This document shows positions 48,395 to 60,180 of a DNA stretch of 64,000 nt, in pieces. Each line of letters opens with the position of its first letter. The first letter of the stretch is position 1. Origin of the DNA: Rhizophagus clarus. Taxonomy: Eukaryota; Glomeromycota; Glomeromycetes; Glomerales; Glomeraceae. The stretch spans positions 124,001-188,000 of the forward strand of contig BLAL01000089.1 of assembly GCA_015698045.1 (NCBI GenBank). The letters run 5' to 3'. The notes beneath the pieces were generated by a model. It was given only the letters and a program-made list of their open reading frames with translations. It searched no databases and was not told the DNA's origin. Both the position numbers and the translations under genes were made by a program.

Positions 48395-50633
48395 TTTTAA
48401 TTGAAAGCTGTCAAGCACCAGGTGAATGAAGAGATTTTGATGGCAAAGTTTGGATTAATTTTTTTTTCTTTCTTTTTTTTTGGTAAATTTTCGAAAACCA
48501 AGACTGTCAGTCGCCAAATTCTGCTGCCCTTTGATACTCTGATAAAGAAGACGATAATCCTTCAAAAGAAACTCTTAGAGAACTCAAGAGAGTCGTCTCA
48601 CATAATACTCTTATATTCTTTCAAAATGACCATTATTATAATCATCATCAGGATAGAGTATCTGTGAATTGATTGTTGTATTCCACCGCTAATCATTACT
48701 GAACAGCATGCTGGTGGTATAGTAGTCTCAAGGTCTTCGGTGTATTAACAAATTTTTATCAAAAGATAAATTGTTTTATCTCACTTGAAGACTTATTGAT
48801 GTAGAATATAAAACCACCCGTTGTAACCCCCCTCGCACACTAAACACAGCTTTGGATCTTTTCTTTTCTTTTTTCTTTTAATAATAAGGCTACCCAATAA
48901 GGCTACCTCTAATGGTATACCATAAAACTGAGAATCCACATATTCTTGATTGAACACGAGAAAAGGCGGATCCATCAAATTTAATAAATAACCATCTGAA
49001 CACATGGAATAAGATTTTCTCTCGTCTTCCGAATACTTTAAGCTGTTCAAGGTACTGTCTGTATGTTTTTACTTATATTTTCTAGTGGCATACTACTTAA
49101 CCACCGATCCAGAGAGAAAAAAGCGAGCAGAATCGACGGTAAGGCAACTTCGGTTCTCCTCTCCGTTGTATAGAGACGACATACCTTTGGATTAAACTTG
49201 GTTTAACGTAAGACTTTGTTCTTTAAAAGTTTTTATCGAAAAAGGATTAAATAAGATGATGTGGCTTTTGAATCAGAGGAAGGGAAGCTACTTTCTACTA
49301 ACGGATGGATAAACGAAGCAATTACAAAGAGGAATGAAGATAATTACAGACAGAGTCAATGGAATTAATATAATAGGTAAAAAATTTGGTAGTACAAAAA
49401 AATTGGTGTAATCAAACAATCGCCAATGAAAGCATAATATAAACTCCGGTCAGTCCGGTGAACAAAAATTACACGTGAGCAATATTTTTAATCACGGGAA
49501 TTTTCGGAAATTATCGGTACAAAATCGATCGACCGAGAAAGTTGAACTTTTACTCGTTACGCGTTTTCGTTTTCACTTACCAGTTACTGTTTGTTGTGTA
49601 ATTTAATCATTTTGGATTCTCGGAGCTTGTTGTTTGGTAAATTGCATGATATTTTATTACAAAAACTATTGCAGCATATCATCAAACGCAACAGATATCT
49701 GGTAAAATTAAACATGTTCAACTAATGATAATTTTTCTTTTTTGCAATAAATATTTTTAGAGTTTATTGTTAATAAAATATTATTATTATTGAAGTTTAT
49801 CTAATGAGAACTTAATTTTTTTTTACATATTTTAAATTACAACATTCCTTTTTATGGAAAGATTTACTATCTTTCCTTAGCCACAAAAATATGTGGCTGA
49901 GCAATGAATTTGATTTTTAAAAAAAATATAGTGTAAAAAAAAATTAAACAAATTGATACATAACCATATTCCGATCTTGAGCGATATATTTTTTGTTCTG
50001 AATCAAATCCTTTATGAATTATTTTTGTTGTTTAGGTAGCATAACCAGTATCGACGTCTTTAATACCTAAACTATTATTTTTTTTTTTTTTTTTACACAA
50101 GATCGTGTGTAATTCAATTATTTTAAAGAAAAAAAGTCTCAATTTAAAATGTCACTGAAGAGAAAATCTACAAAAAAAGTTCGAGAATTTTTACCATAAA
50201 AGAAACAAAAATCGATCCATTTTTACATCACATATAGTAAACATAAAAGAAACTGAACATACAAAGAAAAAGAACTATAAAGTGTTGAAAAAAAAATCGT
50301 ACTGTTCAGGACCAATAACTAACTTTCTTTGAGGGATCATGAAAGGGAAAGTGAAAAGAATGCACAGAGAAGAACGAATGGATGAGCTTTGCACTAAATT
50401 TCTAGGTATTTGAATTTTTGGGGTAGAAATTAATTGAAAAAGTCATAACGAACAACGCACGGAAAAAATAAGTACTAAAAACAAAATATATTCATTCCAA
50501 TACAAACATTAAATGACTCAATTAAAACACAAATAAAATCGAAAGATTGGTTATTGGTAGAAAGAAGGAATAACTTGAATTTGAGCTTGGTTGACACAGC
50601 CAATCCTGACAATATTTGTAATATACAAATTAT
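48395..50633. other. Intergenic, SUB2 promoter and bHLH 3' flank
   Basis: 2.2 kb with no complete gene. It includes the short coding-like fragment at 48793-49060, the SUB2 promoter at its left edge and ordinary AT-rich DNA to the right. Confidence 0.4.
48793..49060 (-). pseudogene. Isolated coding-like fragment, family uncertain
   Basis: The minus strand encodes NSLKYSEDERKSYSMCSDGY followed by LLNLMDPPFLVFNQEYVDSQ and FYGIPLEVALLGSLI, then a basic stretch and a stop. The residues look protein-like, unlike the low-complexity frames around it, but no start with upstream exons is visible and a stop lies just upstream in frame. SDGYLLNL faintly recalls the SDGFMLNL segment of the ubiquitin-chain factor Ufd2, so it could be a duplicated exon piece. 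This is a guess; a small genuine gene is not excluded. Confidence 0.35.
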
Positions 50634-51886
50634 TTATAGCCCAATTGCGTAGATTTTATCAAGAGTATCTTGTTGTTGATATACAGCGTTTAGTCTATGA
50701 AAGAAAAATAAGTAAAAAATAATGTGATTGTAATAAATAAATTAAATAAATGCAATGATATAATGATATAATAAATTTCAATTAACACATTTTAAATAAT
50801 TATTTTTTTAATAATCGGAAAAAAAAAGAGCAACGAGTTACCTTTTCTCTCTTTCAAGTTCAGCGGCTAAGTACGAGATATATTGATGAAGACGATTAAC
50901 CTCTTCGATAAGAAAAGTCTCTTTGGATTTCATGTTCTTAAGATGAGCGACAGCTAATGAAAAATATATCCGTATTTTTTTTTTTATTAGTGTAATAAGA
51001 ACATAAAACGAAATTTACGCGTAATAAACTTTAATGATGCGCATTATTTATTATTAAACCTAACGGAGTTAGATCCATCAAATAAAAAATATATATGGTA
51101 AATAAGATAAGGAAAGACGCGAGAACTTACTTTTTTGGAGCAGAAGAGCTTTACTCATTTTACGACCATTATTATTAATAGGAAGTTGTCGACGAAGTTC
51201 TTCAAAACCATCTTTGATTTCCGCCCGTCGTCTTTGTTCAGATTGAATGTGTATTTGGCGACGAAATTCAGCATGTGTCACAGAACTATTTTCGATGTAA
51301 AAAATGTATACATAAGAAAGCGCGTAAAATATTTTCTAGATTGATTAATTGCATCATTCAAGATAGATATTAATTAAAATTCAAGAAATTTCTGACCCAT
51401 TGCCGTCTTCTCCGTCATACCCATCCAAAGAAGAAGCGGTGTCGCAATCTTCACGTGTAGTCTTGCGTCGTCTACGATTACCAGACTTTGAACTTTCATA
51501 TATTTCTTTATTATATTGTTTGAACTCGGGAATGTCTAGTTCATCAGATGCTACTAACAAAGATCGAAAGGTGAGGCCAGGGTAGAAGGAAATGAAAGGA
51601 AGGGTGGAAGGTTTCGGATGAACAATAGGGATTTCGCCATAGAAACAAATATTAACTTTTTTTATGTTTTATTATTTTTGAGATACAAAAACCAAGCTTC
51701 AAAGGTCTTTTTCTTTTATATTTATTACTTGGTCACGTCTGTAGTTTATTTTTCACGTATATTTTCTCGCGTTTGTCGAGATCTTTATGAACACCTAAAT
51801 AATGTTCACTTACCTGTATTGACTACAGGGGTTTGAGGGGAGCCTGCTGGCATCACGAAACTTGCGTTAAATTGTTGGTGAAGCAT
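50634..51886 (-). CDS. bHLH-leucine zipper transcription factor
   Basis: Four to five exons, start MLHQQFNASFVMPAGSPQTP at 51886 (exon 1 ends 51814; exon 2 starts 51553), about 190 residues. After an acidic/basic spacer (NRRRRKTTREDCDTASSLDG) the basic helix-loop-helix reads AEFRRQIHIQSEQRRRAEIK, DGFEELRRQLPINNNGRKMS and KALLLQKAVAHLKNMKSKE. The HxxxExRRR pattern predicts binding to an E-box. A leucine-zipper-like helix follows (FLIEEVNRLHQYISYLAAEL ERERK), and the protein ends YQQQDTLDKIYAIGL. The layout resembles Max/Mlx-type dimerising factors. It should act in the nucleus; target genes are unknown, though CACGTG occurs upstream of NF-YB in this window. Family confident, ortholog not. Confidence 0.88.
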
Positions 51887-53604
51887 TTTGGATAGCTCTT
51901 TATAGGGATGGGTTGTTCGTAGAGCTTAAAGGTCGTGAGGAGTAAGAAAAAAATATAATATTTTTCGGTTAGGCGTCAGGATTATAATAAAGTAAAAAGT
52001 CAACCAAGATGTTGCTGCAATATCTATCAATGTTAATTATCATAAAAAGCTGTTAACTATGGTCGACAGTTAAGGAGATGAAGCACTAATACTAGTTTAG
52101 GCAATGTCCACCTCTAATTCCCAAATGCCCGTATTTAGTACTAACAGAAGTTAAGTTTTGAAATTTTTTGATCGAGAGGTAAAAGGAAGCTAACATATCG
52201 TGCATGAGTACCAAATAGGGAATACTTTCAGGATTCTAGTCAGAATAGGAAAAACTGATGATAACTTGGGGCTCAATCACGTCACACGAAGTAAGCATGC
52301 GTGGTTCTCAACAGTTTTGTACTAGGATAACAACAGATTGAAGCAGGGGGGGGGACAAATTAAATTTTCAAGCCTCACAACTATTTTTGGCATCGCACTA
52401 AAATTTATTTTCAAAAAATTTCTATTTGGCTAATTAATTTAAAATTTCTGAATTTGTCAATAAATTTAACAAAATTAGAATTTTATTTAATAATAAATAA
52501 TTCTTGCTATAATTAAATAATTTTAATTTACTTTAGCATGTAATATTTCTTTACATATATTAAATGAATTTTTATAATGTTATTAGTTAATTTTATACAT
52601 ATTTACAATATTAAATTTAAATAATTTTAAAATATAATAAATGCAAAAAATCAAATATATTTAATATAATTAAATTAATCTATTATTAATTATAGTTATA
52701 AAATAAAAATAATTTACAATATTATTACTTGAAATAAATTAATTGTAATTTTTATTATGTATATTATAATAAATTACAAATAATAGTTATTATAAAAGTT
52801 AATATACTATTTTTTTTTTTTATTTTTAAAAATTTAAATTTTTGACATAATATAAGTATAATTTAATTAATTTAACAATTTATGTGTTATTATTATAATA
52901 AAATCTATTGTAAAATGTACTATATTAAAATTATTGCAACTGTAAAGTATAATTATTCATAAAATTTTTTTAAATAATTCTATTACTAAAAAATCTGATT
53001 AATATATATTATATTATTATATGCAGATAAGTTTATTCATTGTAAATTATTTTTTGTAATATATTTTCAATAAATCCAAAATCTTATTAAATTTGAGTAT
53101 TTGACTTAATAAAAATATACAATTTTATATATAATAAATACAGGATTTTACTATACAAATTGCATCTTATATACTTAGAGGATGCAGTTTATAATTAAAA
53201 ATTAAAGAAGTCATTATTTAATCGGTTTATAGACAAAAGAGGAATAGATGTAATTTAAAATTACACAAGGAAAAGGGTGTTAAATTACTCAAAAGGGTAG
53301 ACGCGTATTCAAATGAAACATAAAATTTGCAAGTTGTAGTAGATTAGTACAGTAATAGGTTAGTAGCAATTTATGAGTTTCTTTAATTTAAATGAGGCTC
53401 TGTCTAGTTTGTATTGCTTTATCTGTACACCGAATCATTCGATGATAATTAATATGGTTACGATTAAAAATAAATAAAATCTTTGCTCTTTTAGGTACTA
53501 TTTTATTGTTGTATATTAATAAATAACCAAAATTTAGGACCATAATCAAAAAGCGAAAAGATAACTCCGCATGATTAATTCAAAGATTTATAATCCATGT
53601 AGTA
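51887..53604. other. Intergenic upstream of the bHLH gene
   Basis: The first 450 bp are of mixed composition and would hold the bHLH promoter; a 9-G run lies at 52346-52354. From about 52380 to 53150 the DNA is almost pure A/T. No gene seen. Confidence 0.45.
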
Positions 53605-54517
53605 CAGGCCTGGTCATAAGTTTCCTTACCCCAATATTTTCTGAAGTCATGTGATAACCTATCCTAAAAATTTTCAGGGTTGAAGATCAATACTAATCTT
53701 GATCATATACAAAATTAAAGGTCCGTACAATATATAAATCAAAAGTTAGATGATCGATGAATTTTAGCTGCAAAATGTTAGTTTTTCCTAATAAATTATC
53801 TAAAATAGTTTTTTGTGCGTAAATATTCAATTGAACTAAAGTAAAATTTTGAAAAAATAGTTACTTACATTCATTATAATTAAAATTATGGCTACTTATT
53901 TGGCCAAAAATACCATTAAAATAAAGACTTAAATAATAAAAAAATTATACTATTTGCAAAAAATCCATTTTTATGGTCATTTTTTTGCTTTAGAATTTAG
54001 CAAACCAATTTGCTTTCAGCAGAACCTTAATACCCATTTTATGCACAGTATCTATAAAAGAGATCTCTTGGCTTATTCCTATAATATTTTTAACAAAAAA
54101 AACTTAAAATAAATACTGCATAAAATTAATAATTCTCAACACCATTCAAAAATTGCGAAAAAATAAAAGAAAGATTATAGTATAATTGAAATTCTCTGGC
54201 TATGTATCTAATCTGATAAAAAGTCTAAAGAAATGTATAATGACACTTAAAAATTAATATATCAAAAAAAAATATATATACTAAAAGGTTTAATAGAGCA
54301 TAAATAATAAAGGAATGAAAATATTCATGTAAAGGTGATAATTTTTATATAACACAAAATTTGCCTGATCATCTAACTTTTGATTTATATATTGTACGGA
54401 CCTATAATTTTGTATGTGACCAAGATTAGTATTGATCTTCAATCCTGGAAATTTTTAGGATAGGTTATCACATGACTTCGGAAAATATTGGGGTAAGGAA
54501 ACTTATGGCCAGGACTG
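53605..54517. mobile_element. Non-autonomous Tc1/mariner-type DNA transposon
   Basis: A 913-bp element with terminal inverted repeats of about 150 bp (53605-53755 and 54367-54517), roughly 94% identical by eye. The ends read CAGKCCTGGYCATAAGTTTC inward from both sides, and each is flanked by TA (53603-53604 and 54518-54519), the target duplication of Tc1/mariner elements. The 600-bp interior has no open frame for a transposase, so it would need one in trans. The long matching ends suggest fairly recent activity. Confidence 0.9.
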
Positions 54518-55393
54518 TAATTACTTACTCTCTTCATCGATTTAATTGCACTTTAATTTTTTATACGTATTCAAATAAAAGGAGGTGAGTTGCACCATGC
54601 AATGTGCTCCTCGGAATATTGCTATGCCGGAACATTGTATTTATACATGCAGACACGTGAGTTTCAATCAATTTTTGTTCAAAATTAATAATGCCTTTTT
54701 CAATGAACAATCATTCTTTAAACAATAGGACGAGCAATTGTTATATATACGCAAGTAGCACAAAAATAGTTAGATCGTTGGTAATATGTTCGCTTTGAAG
54801 GAATGAAACACTAATGGAATGGATGCTTTAGTGCTTGGTAGGTATATAGTATTAGATAAATGATAAGACCGCTATTTCTTTACAAAAAAAAAACAACGTT
54901 AGCATTTTGACAAAACGCAAAAAAAGTTCTCACATGCAGATGCAGTGTGTTGCATCGGAAGTATACCATTATCTGGACTGATTTTTAATATATGATCTTC
55001 AAAGATGCTAATTTGTGCAGGAGCTTAGTTTAGAGGCATTTGAAAGGAAAGAGCAAAATAAACAATCCTCACTACCCGTATTAATATGTGTCTCATCTGC
55101 CATACCAATCTAGTTATCATCATTCTTCAAAACATAGGTTTTTTTTTGATGAGGCTTGTTTTTTCGTGGCTAAAATTGTTGCTGCGTATGAGATCATCCG
55201 TACGTCATCACGAACAAGGAAATAATTTTCAGATATCACATGTTAATACTATATTACGGTTTCGAATTTAACTCTTTTTTTTTTAATTAATTTTTGAGGA
55301 GCTTGTAAATTATTATTAGCAAAAAATCCTTAAAAATTAATAAAAAAAAAAAATTTATCAAGAACCTCTGTAATATAAATTGAACATTTAGAA
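54518..55393. other. SEY1 upstream region
   Basis: About 0.9 kb without a gene I can support; composition is less AT-extreme than elsewhere. It should contain the SEY1 promoter. Confidence 0.45.
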
Positions 55394-58300
55394 ATGAATG
55401 GTGTAGCAAATGATTCAAACGGGCAGGCTAATGGTGTTAAAAATACACTTACTCAATTACAAATAATTGACGAAAACCAGCACTTTACGTGTGTTTAGTT
55501 GTATTTAATATGAAATTCATTCTGTATTACTTTTTATAATTCTATTTAACTTTAAATTTTTGCGTTTTAATAGACAGGAGTTGGCACAGTATATGAAAGA
55601 TGAATGGAATTTGGCTGATTCCGGGTTTAATTATAATCTGGTGGCAGTCTTTGGTTCACAGAGTACTGGAAAGAGTAAGTACTATTTTTCTTGAGAAAGA
55701 ATTTATACCTATTTTGATATTAATTCTCCGATTTTTTTAGGTACTTTATTAAATCGACTTTTTGGTACTAATTTTGATGTAATGAGCGAAACTGCTCGTC
55801 GTCAAACTACAAAAGGTACAATCTTCATAGTTATTCTATTGGACTATAATCTTTGTATTAAATATCTCTTTGATTAGGTATTTGGATGAGCCGTGGAAAG
55901 GACATGAACGTGTTAATAATGGATGTCGAAGGTACAGATGGTCGTGAACGTGGCGAAGACCAGGTATACTCTATATTTTTTATTAGTCTATATAGTATTG
56001 GTTAAAATCAAAGATGAACGTTCTTATTAATTGTTTAATGCGTTTTTGTTATCGTAATTATTATTAGTTATGCTAATGATTATACTATATATATAGGATT
56101 TCGAAAGGAAAAGTGCATTATTTTCTATGGCCACTTCGAATGTAATTATTGTAAACCTTTGGGAACATCAAGTAGGTTTATATCAAGGTGCCAATATGGG
56201 TCTATTGAAGACCGTTTTTGAGGTTAATTTACAATTATTTCAAGCAGCAAGAGGGTGAGTTTGTCTTTTTTGGCATTCGATACTGATTATTTTTTTTTTT
56301 TTTTTTTTGTGAGCATTATCATGTCAATTTTAATTATAATTCATTAATTTATTCGTTATTAGCAAAGAAAAGACATTGTTGCTTTTTGTAATTAGAGACC
56401 ATGTTGGAGCAACTCCATTAGCAAATTTGGCCAACACACTAACAGCTGATCTTGAAAGAATTTGGCAGAGCGTTTCTAAAGTAATTTTCTTAATTATCAT
56501 CACTATTTATTATTATTGGTATTTGCGGAGTTTAATGTGCTTGTTTCCATGTTATTTTGTCAATCAATAGCCTGAGGGTTTGGAAAATTGTTCCATCGGT
56601 GACTATTTCGATTTTATGTTTACAGCATTACCACATAAACTGCTTTTACCGGATAAATTTGAAGAAGAAGTAGCTAAATTGCGAGAACGGTATATTTATA
56701 TTCTGTAAAAAATATGTCGTAGTTTATTTGAAAAACTTCTTACGGTACACATGCTTTTATTAGGTTCGTAAATACGAATCATAAGGATTTTGTTTTCAAG
56801 CCGAATTATAGTAAACGAGTACCCGCTGATGGGCTTCATGTTTACGCAGAAGGAATTTGGGTATGGTGATAAAAAGAGATCATACCTTCTTTTAGTATTT
56901 ATTTTGATCGTTCTCACTCTTCCCAATACAGGATCAAATTATGTCCAATAAGGATCTTGATTTACCGACACAGCAAGAACTTCTTGCACAATATCGCTGT
57001 GATGAAATAGCGACGGTAAATAACATTATTTATGACTATTCGCATTTTTATGACGATCCATTCCTAATGTTTTTCTTAAATTTTTTACCTCAGGTTGCTT
57101 TTGATGCTTTTTTGGGAAAAATAAAAGGATTCCGACAACCCATTGAAGCTGGGAAAATTATAGAAGGGTTAGGTCCGCAAATGGAAGAAATCCGAAATAC
57201 GACAATAAGTAATTAATTATTTTCATATCATATTTAAGATAGCATTATAGAATTTTTTCTAATTTGTGGGAAATCATTTTTTTTATTTTATTAGAGCAAT
57301 TTGATAAAGATGCATCTAGATATCATTCGGACGTATATAAACGTAAACGTAGTGAAATACTCAACAAAGCAAATTCACAATTACACGTATTTTATTTGGG
57401 TCAATTGAAGAATCTCACCAAGAAAGCCATTACCACATTCAACGCTCGTATTCAAGTAATATTATCTTTTATTATTTTTATTAATAATTATATATTTTTT
57501 TTTCTTTTTTTTTTTTTTTAAAAAAAAAAAAGAAATTAGGTTCTAAATAATTTATTATATCATAGGAAAAATTAAAAGGTGAAGGATACGATTTTGCCGA
57601 GGTGGTCCTTAATGCTCGTAATGAAGTTGAAGATTTCTTTAAAAAGAACGCAGAATGTAATTAAGTTTTTGATGAGAATATTTCACATTTTAATTCAACT
57701 TATCTTATTTATATTAATATTTATTCATTATTAAGCAATTGTATTGACCGAAACTGACTGGACTTTTGACGAAGAAATTACTCAGTTACGAGAAGGTATC
57801 GATGAAATTGCTGCCAAATCGAGAGTTGAAGAAACTAAGAAAATGATAAATGGTTTAGAAGTAAGATTATTTCATTTATATTTATTTATTATATTGAAAA
57901 ATTGAAAATAAATTAAAGAGGTAGAAAATTTTTGTTAATTTTTTTTTTTAAATAATCATAGAAAGCATTCCAGGCACAAGTGAACGAGTTTGTTACTTTA
58001 TACTTTAAATCGCCGGGTTCAGACATGTGGGCGAAAATTGTTAAGAAATTCAAGGAAGTTCTCGATAAGACCGAACAACAACTCTTAAAGAAAGCCAAGA
58101 GTAATAATTTATCATTATTTTGCTAATTTTGTTTTAACATTTTTAATAACGTAATTTCCTTAATTTGATTAGGCTTTAATTCTTCTGAGGAAGAGAATGC
58201 TAAATCTGTTGAAAATCTACGAAAACGATCTTGGCAACAATTACGAAAGAAAATAGATGACGAACTTGCTGATAATATGTTTTTACTTAAATTACGTGAA

Positions 58301-59200
58301 AGGTATGTTGAATAAAATTATATGTGCATGAGTCAATATTGAATAATTAATTTATTATATATATTTTTTTTTAGATTCGAAGAAAAATTCAGATATGATA
58401 ATGAAGGGTTACCGAAAGTCTGGAAACCCGAAGATGATATCGATGCACATTTCAGAAAAGCCAGAGATGATGTACTTGGTCATTTTATAAAATTGAATTA
58501 GTTTATTAATTTTATAAACATTTGTAATTGATTATTTTACATTGTTTTATTTTAGGCACTTAAACTGATACCATTATTTGCAACCATTCAAACTGATGAT
58601 ATAGAGTTAAACATTCCATCAGATGAAGTAAGTTTTTTTGATAACGTATAACATTTTTATTGTTTAAGCATAAACTAATTACTTTTTATACAGGAACTTG
58701 ATTTCAATGAATCTTTGACCATTCTTTCTGAAACAAGACAACATGATTTGACTGTTCGTTTCAAACGTGAGTCCGATGCCTTTTATCTTGAAGCTAAACG
58801 ATCCGTTGTTGCAACAACAGCTCGTGTACCATATTGGGTATTACTTTTACTTGGTGAGTTTCTATCGTGACTTGTATTAAGACGATAATAATGTTTATAG
58901 AATTTCAAACATTAAAAAATAATATTAATATTTTTAATTCCAGTCGTACTTGGTTGGAATGAATTCATGTCGATCATCACATCACCAATTTATCTTGTAC
59001 TTTTTTCATTCTTCGGTGTCATCGGTTATATAATCTGGTTATTAAATTTATTTGGACCAGTAGAATCCTTTTGTCGTATGATAGGGTCAGAGATACTTAA
59101 AATTGGATCAGAAAAAGTTCGTAGTGGTTTACAACAAGGAGGACCAACAGGCGAGAAGCTTAGTCAATATCTCGGTGGAGAATCTAAGAAAGAACAATGA
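55394..59200 (+). CDS. SEY1: ER membrane fusion GTPase Sey1 (atlastin/RHD3 type)
   Basis: About 19 short exons, start [20 protein letters not shown], roughly 800 residues. The GTPase domain reads [20 protein letters not shown] (P-loop), [20 protein letters not shown] (switch I), [20 protein letters not shown] (switch II, DxxG) and [18 protein letters not shown] with the RD guanine-specificity pair. A long helical bundle follows, then two close membrane segments near the C-terminus ([20 protein letters not shown] and [20 protein letters not shown]) forming an ER hairpin, and an amphipathic tail ending GGESKKEQ. Sey1 tethers and fuses ER tubules using GTP. Domain order and the GSQSTGKS and [12 protein letters not shown] signatures fit Sey1/RHD3. 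All junctions inspected are GT-AG and restore conserved sequence. Convergent with the small secreted protein gene. Confidence 0.94.
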
Positions 59201-59802
59201 TTGTAATTAGAATTTATAAAATATTTTTTATTCATCATCATTTCAAAAAATTCGTTTAAAATTTCTCGTGTAATTTTTATTTATTTATTTATTTCTTTCT
59301 TTTTTTTTTTTTTTGTGCAAATATTTTTCGGTTCCAAAGTTCCAATTCTTTTTGTAATTTTTTTTTTTTTTGAAAAATAAATTTCTTTCTAGATGATTCA
59401 TATACTGTACATTATGTATATTTTTGGATGAATTAATCACATGACTTCAAAACAAAAACTTATTTTTCTATAATTGGTAATGACAAAATTTATTGGTTAC
59501 TTTTTTAAAAAAATAAAAAAAAACAACGAATTACAAAAAAATTTAAAACAATTTTTTTTTTCTTTTCTAAATAAAATAAATCTATTACGCTAGAGAAATT
59601 CACTAAAGTATTTGAACCCACATACATACAATTTTTTTGATTATAAAAAAAAAGAGTACAAAAAAAAAATACAAAATCAAAATATTTACAATTTATAATC
59701 AATCTCACAAAGAAATGTTCATTTTTAAGAATTTATAAATTAATCCTCATTAATTAAAAATTATAAATAATAATAAGTGATATATAAATTCTAATAATTA
59801 TA
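59201..59802. other. Intergenic between convergent genes
   Basis: 602 bp of AT-rich 3' flank for SEY1 and the secreted protein gene, with a TCACATGAC word at 59438-59446. No gene seen. Confidence 0.45.
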
Positions 59803-60180
59803 TTAAATAAATTTCCATGTGACAGGAACTCTACCTTCATTACGATTTGCAATTTTATCAAAAGCGGCAGGACTTAGATCTATATCACCACTTTTACACG
59901 CAGAACAGCGATCCACACATTTGACAATTACAGATTTTTTACCACGTGTAACTTTTGCCAATTTTCCGCAGTTAGGATTTAAATTAGGATTATTTCTGGG
60001 GGAAGGATCAAACATAGGAGCAGGAAGAGCAAAAATGAGTTCTGAATTCTTATTTACTTTTCCACAGGCTCCCAAACCAGTATAGAAGAATGTAGCATCA
60101 CCGTGAAATACGGCATCAACATTAATGAATATTAACATGATAGTTAAAAGGAACAAAGTAAATTGAAGTAATTGAGTCAT
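59803..60180 (-). CDS. Small secreted double-psi beta-barrel (RlpA-like) protein
   Basis: A single exon of 125 residues. The first 23 (MTQLLQFTLFLLTIMLIFIN VDA) form a signal peptide. The mature part has the DPBB fold seen in expansin domain 1, barwin, kiwellin and RlpA: FHGDATFFYTGLGACGKVNK, LIFALPAPMFDP, NPNCGKLAKVTRGKKSVIVK, CVDRCSACKSGDIDLSPAAF and RVPVTWKFI. The VDRC and DLSPAAF motifs and the paired cysteines are typical. Catalytic aspartate is kept in DLS; activity is not assured, as many fungal members bind wall polysaccharide without cleaving it. In a plant symbiont such a protein is a candidate apoplastic effector or wall protein; that is inference. Purine-rich leader before the ATG. 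Confidence 0.88.
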   Translation of the reverse strand: MTQLLQFTLFLLTIMLIFINVDAVFHGDATFFYTGLGACGKVNKNSELIFALPAPMFDPSPRNNPNLNPNCGKLAKVTRGKKSVIVKCVDRCSACKSGDIDLSPAAFDKIANRNEGRVPVTWKFI

